A DNA stretch of 8,646 bases from NCBI GenBank assembly GCA_937910665.1, contig CALEPR010000191.1:1-8646 (forward strand), in the 5' to 3' direction. The notes below the pieces were generated by a model. It ran no database searches and was not told where the DNA came from. It saw only the letters and a program-made list of their open reading frames with translations. Made by a program: the position numbers and the translations under genes. This document shows, in pieces, positions 1 to 7,265 of the stretch; within the stretch, counting starts at the first letter, position 1; every line of letters begins with the position of its first letter. Source of the stretch: an uncultured Selenomonadales bacterium (GTDB lineage: Bacteria; Bacillota; Negativicutes; Selenomonadales; Selenomonadaceae).

Positions 1-904
1 CCAAGTGATTCCGCAAATCATGTTTCAAGCCGCGAATGTCTGAATAAATTTCCGACAGCTCCGAAATTTCGCGATGAACTTCCACGACGCGATTTTCCAG
101 CAAAATTCTTTTCTGCTCCTCTTCCTTGTATCTAACAAAATTTTCAAACAAAATTACAGAAGAAATTATCACGCCGAGCAAAAGCAAACTCACGACAGGC
201 AGAAGCAAAATTGTTTCCGGCACGCGTTCGTAAATTAGCATCATTGCGCCGTTGTCCGCAGAAAAAGCCATAAGCCTGACAGTAAAATCTATCAGCAAAA
301 CTGTTGCGCACGGAAAAATTAAAAATAAGCTGTCATAAAATTTTAAATCATAATCGCGGCGACTGAAATTTTTTGAAATTGTTCGCAGATAAAAAATAAA
401 AATCGCAAGCTGAACTCCGCGACAAATTCCAATCACAAAAAAAATTGCGGCGCGATTAACTCCGCTCATTAGGAAAATAATTTCATCGGCAGGCGCAAAA
501 GATTTTTCAACGGCGTAATTCACAAGCCACGCCCAAGCAGGACTCCAGACAGAAAAAATTGCGTGAGACAGAGGACTTACCGCGAAACGCAAAATTTCCC
601 AGCCTGCAGTGAAACTTGCCAAGATAAAAATTTGTTTCGGCTTGTCATAAAGAAAAAATTTTTTCTGCAGAGCGAAAAAAATTACGATGTGCGGAATGAT
701 ATTTATAAATCTGTTGTGCGGCGAAAAATTTTCCGTAACCTTCGATAAAAAAATATGCGCCGCCGCATAAATAAGAATCCAGATTGTTAAAGTTTTTTTC
801 CTGTCGTCAAAATCTCTGCGCAAAAATTTTTCCGTGTACCTGAAAGAGATAAAACCTATTACGACTTGCAGAAAAATTTCCAACAATTCATCTTCAATAA
901 ACAT
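1..904 (-). CDS. Membrane sensor histidine kinase, GHKL/AgrC-like (C-terminus cut off by window edge)
   Basis: The reverse strand reads open from an ATG at 904 to the window edge, giving 301 residues without a stop. Hydrophobic segments lie near residues 8-22, 41-54, 66-80, 91-105, 152-173, 191-210 and 230-254, so the N-terminal half is a multi-pass membrane sensor. A charged, coiled-coil-like linker (about 255-288) leads to RGLKHDLRNHL at 291-301. This is the phospho-acceptor motif of the sensor kinases that pair with LytTR or similar regulators (AgrC-like GHKL group), with His295 as the likely phosphorylated residue. The GHKL ATPase domain and any response regulator would lie beyond the window. 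No clear Shine-Dalgarno precedes the ATG, only a run of A; an in-frame TAA at 943-941 and the lack of other start codons leave this ATG as the only choice. It lies 144 bp downstream of cydD on the same strand and could be cotranscribed. The signal sensed is unknown. Confidence 0.72.
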   Translation of the reverse strand, partial: MFIEDELLEIFLQVVIGFISFRYTEKFLRRDFDDRKKTLTIWILIYAAAHIFLSKVTENFSPHNRFINIIPHIVIFFALQKKFFLYDKPKQIFILASFTAGWEILRFAVSPLSHAIFSVWSPAWAWLVNYAVEKSFAPADEIIFLMSGVNRAAIFFVIGICRGVQLAIFIFYLRTISKNFSRRDYDLKFYDSLFLIFPCATVLLIDFTVRLMAFSADNGAMMLIYERVPETILLLPVVSLLLLGVIISSVILFENFVRYKEEEQKRILLENRVVEVHREISELSEIYSDIRGLKHDLRNHL

Positions 905-1048
905 TTTTTTTTTAATTTTGGCATCAAACTTTTGTGCTGATTATTTTTTTGTTATCAAGTTCATCATCGACTTTATTATAACTATTCTGTCAAGTTTTTA
1001 TAATTTGTTCGGTTAAATTTCCAACAAATTTCTTGATAAAAAATTTTT

Positions 1049-2584
1049 TCAGATGCTGACTTCCAAATTTATCGCGAAGTCCGCAAAGTTTATGACTGCT
1101 TGTCTGTGCGTCGCAACGACTATTGTTTTTCGCGCGGAATTTTTTTTCAGGAACTTTAGGAAAAATTTTTCCGTCGCCGCATCTAATCCTGCGGTTGGTT
1201 CGTCCAAAATTATCAGTGAAGAATCTTTCAAAAAGGCGCGAATGATTCCAAGTCGTTGAAGTTGTCCGCGACTTAATTTTTGCTCGGCTTGCGGGGCGAT
1301 TTTTAAATTCAGTTCCTGCAAAAATTTTTGTAAATTTTTCGCGTCGAGTTGATCGAACATTGAAAAATTTTCTTGCAGAGTTGTGCTGAAAAGTTTCGGA
1401 GTTTGCGGAACGTAAGAAATTTTTTTCCAAAGCGATTCGCGTTGCATTTTTGAAGTCGGCAAGTCGTTGAAAAAAATTTCTCCTTCCGTCGGCAAAAAAA
1501 TTCCTGCCAAAAGTTTCAGCAAAGTCGATTTGCCTGCGCCGGATTCGCCCGTTATCGCCGTGATTTTTCCTGCGGGGATCTGCAAATTTATTTCGCGGAG
1601 CGCGGGAGATTTTTTTTTCGGATAGACGAACGAAAGATTTTCAACAAAAATTTCCGGCGGCAACTTGATTTTTTTTATTGCGGAAAAATTTTTTTCTTCG
1701 CGCGACAAAAAATTTTTTATCTTTTCGACAGAATTTTTTGCGGAAATTGCGACGTGAAAACTTATTCCAAGTTTTCTGATCGGCAAGAAAAATTCCGGCG
1801 CGAGTATCAGCAAAAAAAGTGCGGGGAAAATTTCCACACTCCCTGCGACAAGCCGAAGTCCCAAAGTTACCGCGACGAGAGCTATTGATAAAGTCGTCAA
1901 AAGTTCCAGCGCGAACGACGACACAAAAGCCAATTTCAAAACGTCGAGAGTTGCGGCGGAAGATTTTTCGGAAGTCGATTTTAATTTTTTCGCGGCGAAA
2001 TTTATTCTGTCAAAAATTTTCAGTGCGGCGATTGCCGACAAAATTTGTTTGAAGTCTGAATTTAATTTTTGCAATTCGTCCCAAGCGCGGGAATTTTTTT
2101 CGGCAGTTTTCTTGCCTATCAGGTAAAGTAAAAATGGCGCGATTGGCAGGGTGAATAAAAAAATTGCGGCGGTTAAAAAATCTGTGCTGACGGCGGCGAC
2201 TAAAAAAATCGGCAAAAAAATTATTGCTGAGAAGATATTTGGCGCGACTTTTTGAAAAAATTCTTCCGAAACCTGCAACGCATCAAAAATCAGCGTCAAA
2301 AGTTCGCCGCTTGAAGTTTCTTTGTTTAACATTTCTGCGTGAATTTTTTTCCTGACTTCGGTTTGCAATTTCAGCGACAGCGACAAAAATTTTTTCTCCG
2401 CGAAGTTCTGAAATAAAATTCTGCACACAAAACACAAAAAAAATTCCATCAAAAATTTTTCCGACACAAAAATAATCGCGTCCGCCAAAAATTTCGCCGA
2501 AAGGATTATCAAAAAACTTTCGACAAGTTTGCAGAAAAAAATTTGTATCAAAATTTTTCTGTTGTCGAGTAAAAATTTTTTCAA
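1049..2584 (-). CDS. cydD: CydD-type ABC exporter subunit (fused permease and ATPase)
   Basis: A 511-residue half-transporter: about six membrane helices in residues 1-275, then an ATP-binding domain from about 312. Walker A GESGAGKST is at 346-354, the Q-loop glutamine at 394, the signature LSRGQ at 437-441, Walker B LIILDE at 457-462, the D-loop AGLD at 465-468 and the switch His at 493. The permease half matches the CydD pattern, especially ALELLTTLSIALVAVTLGLRL (near 225-245) and LAPEFFLPIRKLG (261-273). CydD normally pairs with CydC to export cysteine or glutathione, or to handle heme, for assembly of cytochrome bd oxidase. Neither cydC nor cydAB is present here: the next gene is a sensor kinase, so the partner must be elsewhere or the protein works differently. 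It is somewhat shorter than typical CydD (about 550-580). The start is TTG, supported by GGAG at 2596-2593 with 8-bp spacing. The signature has Arg438 where Gly is usual. Confidence 0.87.
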   Translation of the reverse strand: MKKFLLDNRKILIQIFFCKLVESFLIILSAKFLADAIIFVSEKFLMEFFLCFVCRILFQNFAEKKFLSLSLKLQTEVRKKIHAEMLNKETSSGELLTLIFDALQVSEEFFQKVAPNIFSAIIFLPIFLVAAVSTDFLTAAIFLFTLPIAPFLLYLIGKKTAEKNSRAWDELQKLNSDFKQILSAIAALKIFDRINFAAKKLKSTSEKSSAATLDVLKLAFVSSFALELLTTLSIALVAVTLGLRLVAGSVEIFPALFLLILAPEFFLPIRKLGISFHVAISAKNSVEKIKNFLSREEKNFSAIKKIKLPPEIFVENLSFVYPKKKSPALREINLQIPAGKITAITGESGAGKSTLLKLLAGIFLPTEGEIFFNDLPTSKMQRESLWKKISYVPQTPKLFSTTLQENFSMFDQLDAKNLQKFLQELNLKIAPQAEQKLSRGQLQRLGIIRAFLKDSSLIILDEPTAGLDAATEKFFLKFLKKNSARKTIVVATHRQAVINFADFAINLEVSI

Positions 2585-2618
2585 AAAAAACTCTCCGCCT
2601 TCAAAAAATTTTTTATAA

Positions 2619-2647
2619 ATTCTACAACAAAATTTTCCTTATTTCCA
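2619..2647 (-). promoter_or_regulatory. Candidate cydD promoter
   Basis: Read on the minus strand, TGGAAA (2647-2642, 4 of 6 to TTGACA) is followed after exactly 17 bp by TAGAAT (2624-2619, 5 of 6 to TATAAT). The TTG start of cydD is 35 bp downstream of the -10. The region is AT-rich, so chance matches are possible. Confidence 0.42.
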
Positions 2648-2670
2648 TTAAGAAAAAAATTTGCTAGAAT
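2642..2670 (+). promoter_or_regulatory. Candidate promoter of the GT9 glycosyltransferase gene
   Basis: TTTCCA (2642-2647, 4 of 6) is followed after 17 bp by TAGAAT (2665-2670, 5 of 6). A TG at 2662-2663 makes it an extended -10 (TGC TAGAAT). The -35 is the same six base pairs used, on the other strand, by the candidate cydD promoter. Transcription would start near 2677, giving a leader of about 24 nt that carries the CGGAG ribosome-binding site (2686-2690). Confidence 0.5.
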
Positions 2671-2700
2671 GATAAAAAATTTACTCGGAGAAAAAAACTT

Positions 2701-3846
2701 ATGTACAAGAAAATTTTAGTCATCAACCTCATGCACTTGGGCGATTTAATGTTGGTCACTCCTGTTTTGCGAACGCTCAGAACAAATTTTCCCAACGCCG
2801 AAATTTATCTGCTTGCCGACAACAAACTTGCCGACTTGGTCAGGCTGAATAAAAATTTGACAGACTGCATTTTTATCGACAAGAAAGGTGCAGACAATAA
2901 TTTTTTTAACTTGGTAAAATTCATTTTCAAACTGCGCGAAAAAAAATTTGACTTGGTTATAAATCTTCACAGAAATGAACGCGCCTCAGCTTTGGCTGCG
3001 TTTAGCGGAGGAAAAAAAATTGTCGGTTATTCCAAGCCAATTTTTTCAATTCTGTTCGATAAAGTTTTGCCGAATCCCTCTATTGCTCATCACATTAAAC
3101 GCGGATTTAAAACTGAATATCTTCCCGGCACTCGGCATCAAGTTCATTCGCACTTTGACGTTTTGAAATCTGTCGGCATTGAAAAAATCGACGACGGCGG
3201 ACTTGAAATGTGGATTGACGAGGCGGCGAAAAATTCTGCGTCTAGAACTTTTTCAAAAAATTTTTCCGCAGACACAAAAGTTATCGCCTTCAACATTGGC
3301 GCAAGTTGGCTGACAAAACGCTGGATTGATTCCTACTTCTCCGAAGTTGCCGACAATTTAATTTTGTGCGGCTATGGCGTTGCTTTTCTCGGCGGCGATA
3401 TGGATAAAGAAATTGTTTCGGCTTGCGTGGAAAAAATGCGCGAAAAAAATTCTCCTCTGCTGAAAATTTTTACAGGAACTTTTTCTCTCGCCGAACTTGC
3501 AGGATTTTTAGACAAATGCGTTTTGATGTTGACGACGGATTCCGGACCTATGCACATCGGCGTTGCAAGAAATATTCCAATCGTCACCATGTTCGGAGCG
3601 TCGCCTGTGCCGGGATTTTACCCCTACGACGCGAAAGATATTTTGATAAAAAGTCCCGAACCTTGTCACCCTTGCGGAAAACATTTTTGTCCTAAAGTCG
3701 GCGAAGAAAATCTTGCTTGCATGAAAAAAATTCCTGTCGAAATTGTTTTGAAATATGTCGACGAACTTTTGCAAAATTATGGACAGGCGGCTGAAAAAAT
3801 TCCCCGCGTTTACGGAAAATATCAATGTCGCGTGATTGAAATTTAG
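2701..3846 (+). CDS. Glycosyltransferase family 9 (ADP-heptose:LPS heptosyltransferase-like)
   Basis: 381 residues, the usual size for GT9, with two Rossmann-like halves (GT-B fold). The N-terminal acceptor domain opens with KILVINLMHLGDLMLVTPVL (4-23), the classic GT9 start in which LGD (13-15) lines the active site. The C-terminal donor domain has NIGASWLTKRW (198-208) and TTDSGPMHIGVA (278-289), the signature loops that bind the nucleotide-sugar. A cysteine cluster (Cys322, 325, 330, 340) near the C-terminus is seen in many members. Such enzymes add heptose or a related sugar to the lipopolysaccharide core at the inner face of the cytoplasmic membrane, which implies an outer membrane. The exact donor cannot be read from sequence. 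CGGAG at 2686-2690 supports the ATG. It faces away from cydD and appears to be a single-gene unit. Confidence 0.9.
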   Translation: MYKKILVINLMHLGDLMLVTPVLRTLRTNFPNAEIYLLADNKLADLVRLNKNLTDCIFIDKKGADNNFFNLVKFIFKLREKKFDLVINLHRNERASALAAFSGGKKIVGYSKPIFSILFDKVLPNPSIAHHIKRGFKTEYLPGTRHQVHSHFDVLKSVGIEKIDDGGLEMWIDEAAKNSASRTFSKNFSADTKVIAFNIGASWLTKRWIDSYFSEVADNLILCGYGVAFLGGDMDKEIVSACVEKMREKNSPLLKIFTGTFSLAELAGFLDKCVLMLTTDSGPMHIGVARNIPIVTMFGASPVPGFYPYDAKDILIKSPEPCHPCGKHFCPKVGEENLACMKKIPVEIVLKYVDELLQNYGQAAEKIPRVYGKYQCRVIEI

Positions 3847-3870
3847 AGCGAGAAAAAAATATTTGTTCTA

Positions 3871-3895
3871 CTTCCACAAAGGAAGAATTTTTTTT
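3871..3895 (+). terminator. Weak rho-independent terminator after the GT9 gene
   Basis: CTTCC (3871-3875), a 5-nt loop, GGAAG (3881-3885), then AA and eight T (3888-3895). The stem is only 5 bp, so termination may be partial and some pnp message could come by read-through. Confidence 0.5.
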
Positions 3896-3946
3896 GTGTC
3901 GAAATTTTTGAGGCGTGAATAGAAATAATTAGGAGGAAAAATTTTT

Positions 3947-6190
3947 ATGGAAAGTTTTGAGGTGGAACTCGGCGGCAGAAATTTAATAGTCGAGACAGGC
4001 AAAATGGCAAAACAGGCGAACGGCAGCGTTTTGGTTCGCTATGGAGATACGGCAGTTTTAGTTGCGGTTACAGCGTCCTCAAAGCCGAGAGAAGGCGCGG
4101 ACTTTTTTCCGCTGACTGTGGATTGCGAAGAAAAAATGTATTCAGCAGGAAAAGTCCCGGGCGGTTTCCACAAACGCGAAGGTAGACCTCAGCCGAGTGG
4201 AATTTTAAAAAGTCGCTTGATTGACAGACCGATTCGCCCGCTGTTTCCCGAAGGTTTCAGAAATGATGTTCAAGTTATCGCGACAATTTTGTGTTACGAT
4301 CCTGACAACGCACCTGAAGTTCCCGCAATGTTCGGAGCAAGTTGTGCGCTTTGCATTTCTGACATTCCTTTCAACGGACCCATTGCAGGCGTGAGAGTCG
4401 GCAGAGTAAACGGAGAATTTGTAATAAATCCCGGCAAGGAGCAAATGGAAATTTCCGAACTGGATTTAATGGTTGCAGGTTCACGCGACGCAGTTATGAT
4501 GGTTGAGGCAGGCGCGAAAGAACTTCCTGAAGATGTAATTTTGGAGGCAATTTTGTTCGGTCATGAGGAAATTAAAAAACTTGTCGCCTTCCAAGATGAA
4601 ATTACAGAAAAAGTCGGCAAAGAAAAAATGATTCCCGAACTTTTCCATCCTGCAGAAGAAATTGACGCAGCAGTCAGAGAAATTGCGCCTGAAAAAATTG
4701 ATGCGGCGATTCGCAATCCCGACAAACTTGCTCGCGAGGCGGCTGTCGATTCAGTCAAGGAAGAAATTACCGCCGAGCTTTTAGAAAAATTTCCTGTCGA
4801 AGAATATCCAAACGCAGAAAAAGAAATTGCGGAAGTTTTGCACAAAGTCGAAAAAGATGTTGTTCGCAAAATGATTACTCATGAAAAAATTCGTCCCGAC
4901 GGTCGCGAAGTTGAAGAAGTTAGACCAATTTCCTGCGAAGTCGGACTTTTTGCCAGAACTCATGGCTCAGGACTTTTCACGCGCGGACAAACTCAAGTTT
5001 TGACAATTACAACTTTAGGCGCGATTGGCGACGAACAAATTATTGACGGCTTAGACCCAGAGTACGCGAAACATTATATTCATCACTACAACTTCCCGGG
5101 ATTTTCTGTCGGTGAGGCTAGACCTTCGCGCGGTCCCGGTCGCAGGGAAATTGGTCACGGCGCACTTGCTGAACGCGCTTTAGTTCCTGTCATTCCCTCG
5201 ATTGAAGATTTTCCCTACACTATCAGATTAGTTTCTGAAGTTTTGGAAAGCAACGGCTCAAGTTCAATGGGCAGCGTTTGCGGAAGTACTTTGAGTTTAA
5301 TGCAAGCCGGAGTTCCAATAAAAAGACCTGTCAGCGGAGTTGCTATGGGACTTGTCAAAGACGGCGACAAGCACACAATTTTAACAGACATTCAAGGCTT
5401 AGAAGATGCGCTGGGCGATATGGACTTTAAAGTTGCAGGAACTACTGAAGGCGTGACTGCAATTCAAATGGATATAAAAATTGCGGGAATTACTCGCGAA
5501 ATTTTGAGCGACGCACTTCAACAGGCAAAACGCGGCAGAAGTTTTATTCTCGAAAAAATGCTTGAAGTTATAGACAAACCTGCGGACGATTTGTCGCCAT
5601 ATGCGCCGAGAGTCAAGACCATGAAAATTCCTGTCGATAAAATTCGCGAAGTCATTGGAACAGGCGGAAAGATGGTCAACAAAATTATCGAGGAAACCGG
5701 AGTTACTATCGACATTAAAGATGACGGAAGTATTTTTGTCACGTCGCCTGACCTTGACGGAATTGAACGCGCGATGAAGATGATTGAGGACGTTTGCCAT
5801 GATTTTGAAGTCGGCGAAGTTTTTGAAAATGCAGTTGTCACCAGAATTGAAAAATTTGGCGCATTTGTCGATTTACTCCCGGGTCGCGAAGGACTTTGTC
5901 ACGTTTCACAACTTGCGGCTGACAGGGTTGAAAATGTTGAGGACGTTGTTTCAATCGGCGACACAATTTCTGTAAAAGTTACTGAGATTGATGAGCGCGG
6001 AAAAATTAGCGTAAGTCACAAGGCTTTGCTTCCTGCGTCCGAAGTTGCTCCAAAAAAATCTGACGGCGATAAAAAATTTGGCGGCGGTCGCGGAGGAAAA
6101 GATTTCGGTGGAGGAAAAAATTTTAATAAAAATTCCGGCGGCAGTCGAAATAATTTTAACGGCAACAGACCTCCGCGCAGAAAAGTTTAA
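3947..6190 (+). CDS. pnp: Polyribonucleotide nucleotidyltransferase (PNPase)
   Basis: 747 residues, full length plus an extended tail. PNPase degrades RNA 3' to 5' with phosphate, releasing nucleoside diphosphates, and can also add tails; it forms a trimer and often joins the RNA degradosome. Domains in order: first RNase PH core (about 1-215) with the RNA-contacting loop GGFHKREGRP (72-81); helical linker (about 235-310); second, catalytic RNase PH core (about 313-545) with the SNGSSSMGSVCGSTL phosphate-binding region (435-449) and metal-site aspartates in LGDMDFK (489-495); KH domain (about 557-615) with GTGG at 571-574; S1 domain (about 622-692); and a Gly/Asn/Arg/Lys-rich tail (704-747). 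AGGAGG at 3931-3936 with 10-bp spacing fixes the ATG. In many bacteria rpsO lies directly upstream; here the upstream neighbour is a glycosyltransferase and no rpsO is visible. A terminator follows. Confidence 0.98.
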   Translation: MESFEVELGGRNLIVETGKMAKQANGSVLVRYGDTAVLVAVTASSKPREGADFFPLTVDCEEKMYSAGKVPGGFHKREGRPQPSGILKSRLIDRPIRPLFPEGFRNDVQVIATILCYDPDNAPEVPAMFGASCALCISDIPFNGPIAGVRVGRVNGEFVINPGKEQMEISELDLMVAGSRDAVMMVEAGAKELPEDVILEAILFGHEEIKKLVAFQDEITEKVGKEKMIPELFHPAEEIDAAVREIAPEKIDAAIRNPDKLAREAAVDSVKEEITAELLEKFPVEEYPNAEKEIAEVLHKVEKDVVRKMITHEKIRPDGREVEEVRPISCEVGLFARTHGSGLFTRGQTQVLTITTLGAIGDEQIIDGLDPEYAKHYIHHYNFPGFSVGEARPSRGPGRREIGHGALAERALVPVIPSIEDFPYTIRLVSEVLESNGSSSMGSVCGSTLSLMQAGVPIKRPVSGVAMGLVKDGDKHTILTDIQGLEDALGDMDFKVAGTTEGVTAIQMDIKIAGITREILSDALQQAKRGRSFILEKMLEVIDKPADDLSPYAPRVKTMKIPVDKIREVIGTGGKMVNKIIEETGVTIDIKDDGSIFVTSPDLDGIERAMKMIEDVCHDFEVGEVFENAVVTRIEKFGAFVDLLPGREGLCHVSQLAADRVENVEDVVSIGDTISVKVTEIDERGKISVSHKALLPASEVAPKKSDGDKKFGGGRGGKDFGGGKNFNKNSGGSRNNFNGNRPPRRKV

Positions 6191-6247
6191 AAAATTTTTT
6201 CGCAACAAGACATTTGAAAAAATAAATCTCGATTCCAAAAAAATAAA

Positions 6248-6301
6248 CAGAACACCTCGAGAGCAATAAAATTTTTGAAGGTGTTTCTGCTTATTTTTTT
6301 T
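6248..6301 (+). terminator. Rho-independent terminator of pnp
   Basis: CAGAACACCT (6248-6257) pairs with AGGTGTT plus CTG (6279-6289) with a single bulged T at 6286. The 21-nt loop can pair further within itself. CTTA and eight T (6294-6301) follow. It lies 58 bp after the pnp stop and ahead of the next gene's ribosome-binding site, which argues against any start for the lipoprotein gene inside it. Confidence 0.65.
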
Positions 6302-6317
6302 GACAGCGATTTATGCA

Positions 6318-6338
6318 AGGAGGAAGTTGGAATGAAAA
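6318..6338 (+). repeat. 21-bp direct repeat, copy 1 (ribosome-binding site plus start codon)
   Basis: This copy holds the AGGAGG Shine-Dalgarno and the ATG (6332) of the lipoprotein gene. The identical second copy begins 114 bp later. The core shared by both is AGGAGGAAGTTGGAATG followed by four A. Confidence 0.9.
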
Positions 6339-6790
6339 AATTTTTTGTGATAATGTTTTTGATTTTAATTTTTGCGACGGGTTGCGGTGAACCTCAAGCA
6401 AAAGGTTTTGAAGAAAAAAATATTTCTGTACAGGAGGAAGTTGGAATGAAAATTAAAATTCAGATTGGCGAAAAAATTTTTGATGCGACACTTGAAGATA
6501 ATTCTGCAACTCGTGAACTTGTAAAAAATTTTCCGCTCGAAGTCGAGATGATTGAACTCAACGGTAACGAAAAATATTTCAGATTCAACAAAAATTTTCC
6601 GTCCGCCGACAAAAAATTTTCAGAAACTCACAGCGGCGATTTAATGCTTTACAGTTCGAGTTATCTTGTACTTTTTTATAAAAATTTTTCTACAAATTAC
6701 AATTACACTCGGCTTGGAAAAATTGATAATCCTGCCGAATTGGAAAAAACTGTCGGCGCAGGAAATATTTCGGTCAAATTTGTAAAATAA
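6332..6790 (+). CDS. Lipoprotein with a cyclophilin-like domain
   Basis: 152 residues. The start is the ATG at 6332, with AAGGAGG at 6317-6323 and 8-bp spacing; an in-frame TTG further upstream (6275) falls inside the pnp terminator and is rejected. Residues 1-17 form a signal peptide (KK then a hydrophobic core) ending in the lipobox-like ATGC, so Cys18 is the probable lipidated residue and the protein should be membrane-anchored and exported. A short spacer (19-38) leads to a domain from Met39. That domain resembles the bacterial cyclophilin-like fold family: KIKIQIGEKIFDATLEDN near the start, then LNGNEKYFRFNKNFP, then SGDLMLYSSSYLVLFYKNFS (101-120) and YTRLGKIDNP (125-134). The family's function is poorly defined; prolyl isomerase activity is not established for it. 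A second complete ribosome-binding site and ATG (6446) within the gene, in frame, would yield a 114-residue form without the signal. No convincing promoter was found. Confidence 0.85.
   Translation: MKKFFVIMFLILIFATGCGEPQAKGFEEKNISVQEEVGMKIKIQIGEKIFDATLEDNSATRELVKNFPLEVEMIELNGNEKYFRFNKNFPSADKKFSETHSGDLMLYSSSYLVLFYKNFSTNYNYTRLGKIDNPAELEKTVGAGNISVKFVK
6432..6452 (+). repeat. 21-bp direct repeat, copy 2 (internal ribosome-binding site plus ATG)
   Basis: Exact copy of 6318-6338, in the same reading frame, inside the lipoprotein gene. Here it encodes QEEVGMK and carries AGGAGG (6432-6437) 8 bp ahead of the ATG at 6446, where the cyclophilin-like domain begins. Confidence 0.9.
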
Positions 6791-6842
6791 TTTCAGGAAG
6801 ATTCAAATATTCGGAGTAATGTTTCAAAACAAATTTAAAAAT

Positions 6843-7265
6843 TTATTTCTTCGTCGCATTTATCGTAACTTCACAACCTCCGTCGGAATTAAATTTAACA
6901 TCGACAATTTCAATTTTTGAAAAATGTTTGCGCCAAAATTTTTCATCGATAGTTGAATGTGCTATCATTTTATCAGAGGTAATTTCGCCACCTTCAACGG
7001 TAGTTTCTCCGTCAACATTAATTCCTTGTATTGTCTCGACAAGTTGACAGAGTCCATCCAACTTTGCGGCTTGTCTGGCAAAACTTTTATAAAAATTACT
7101 TCCGACTACTGCATTTTTCGGACCCGATGCCACGCCTACAACTTTAACGACTTCACCTGCAAAAGTTTTTGTCGGCGCGACAGAAAAAATAAAAATTATC
7201 ACAGCAAGTGCGAGGGAAAATTTTTTCAACATTTCAATCGATCCTTTCAGAAAAATTTTTTTCAT
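6843..7265 (-). CDS. Secreted LPP20-like protein of unknown function
   Basis: 140 residues from the ATG at 7265, or 129 from the ATG at 7232. Both starts have a ribosome-binding site: GAGG 8 bp before the first and AAAGGA 9 bp before the second. The second gives the more typical signal peptide (MLKK, hydrophobic core, cut after TKTFA at residue 36 of the long form), because the long form puts a glutamate in the n-region; 7265 is given as the outer limit. The mature part has ARQAAKLDGLCQLVETIQG (63-81) and INVDGETTV (82-90), the pattern of the LPP20/FlgO-like group, in which an A-R-x-A-A-x-x-D-A/G helix precedes a V-D-x-x-T-T-V strand. Members are periplasmic or outer-membrane-associated proteins without a known reaction. 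No lipobox cysteine is present, so this one is probably soluble or peripherally attached. It converges on the cyclophilin-like gene with 52 bp between stops and no clear terminator. Confidence 0.78.
   Translation of the reverse strand: MKKIFLKGSIEMLKKFSLALAVIIFIFSVAPTKTFAGEVVKVVGVASGPKNAVVGSNFYKSFARQAAKLDGLCQLVETIQGINVDGETTVEGGEITSDKMIAHSTIDEKFWRKHFSKIEIVDVKFNSDGGCEVTINATKK

Noticed and set aside
975..993. Consensus TTGACA (993-988) and TATAAT (980-975) on the minus strand upstream of the sensor kinase
   Set aside because: The hexamers are only 7 bp apart, too close for a sigma-70 promoter, and neither has a good partner at 16-18 bp.
990..1430. Long minus-strand frame of 146 codons and other long antisense frames over cydD, GT9 and pnp
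   Set aside because: They overlap clear genes in other frames, show no family motifs and lack ribosome-binding sites.
6300..6305. TTGACA just before the lipoprotein gene
   Set aside because: It overlaps the pnp terminator T tract, and the position for a -10 falls on the Shine-Dalgarno and start codon.
6275..6331. Upstream TTG start extending the lipoprotein by 19 residues
   Set aside because: It lies inside the pnp terminator hairpin, lacks a ribosome-binding site, and would bury the signal peptide.
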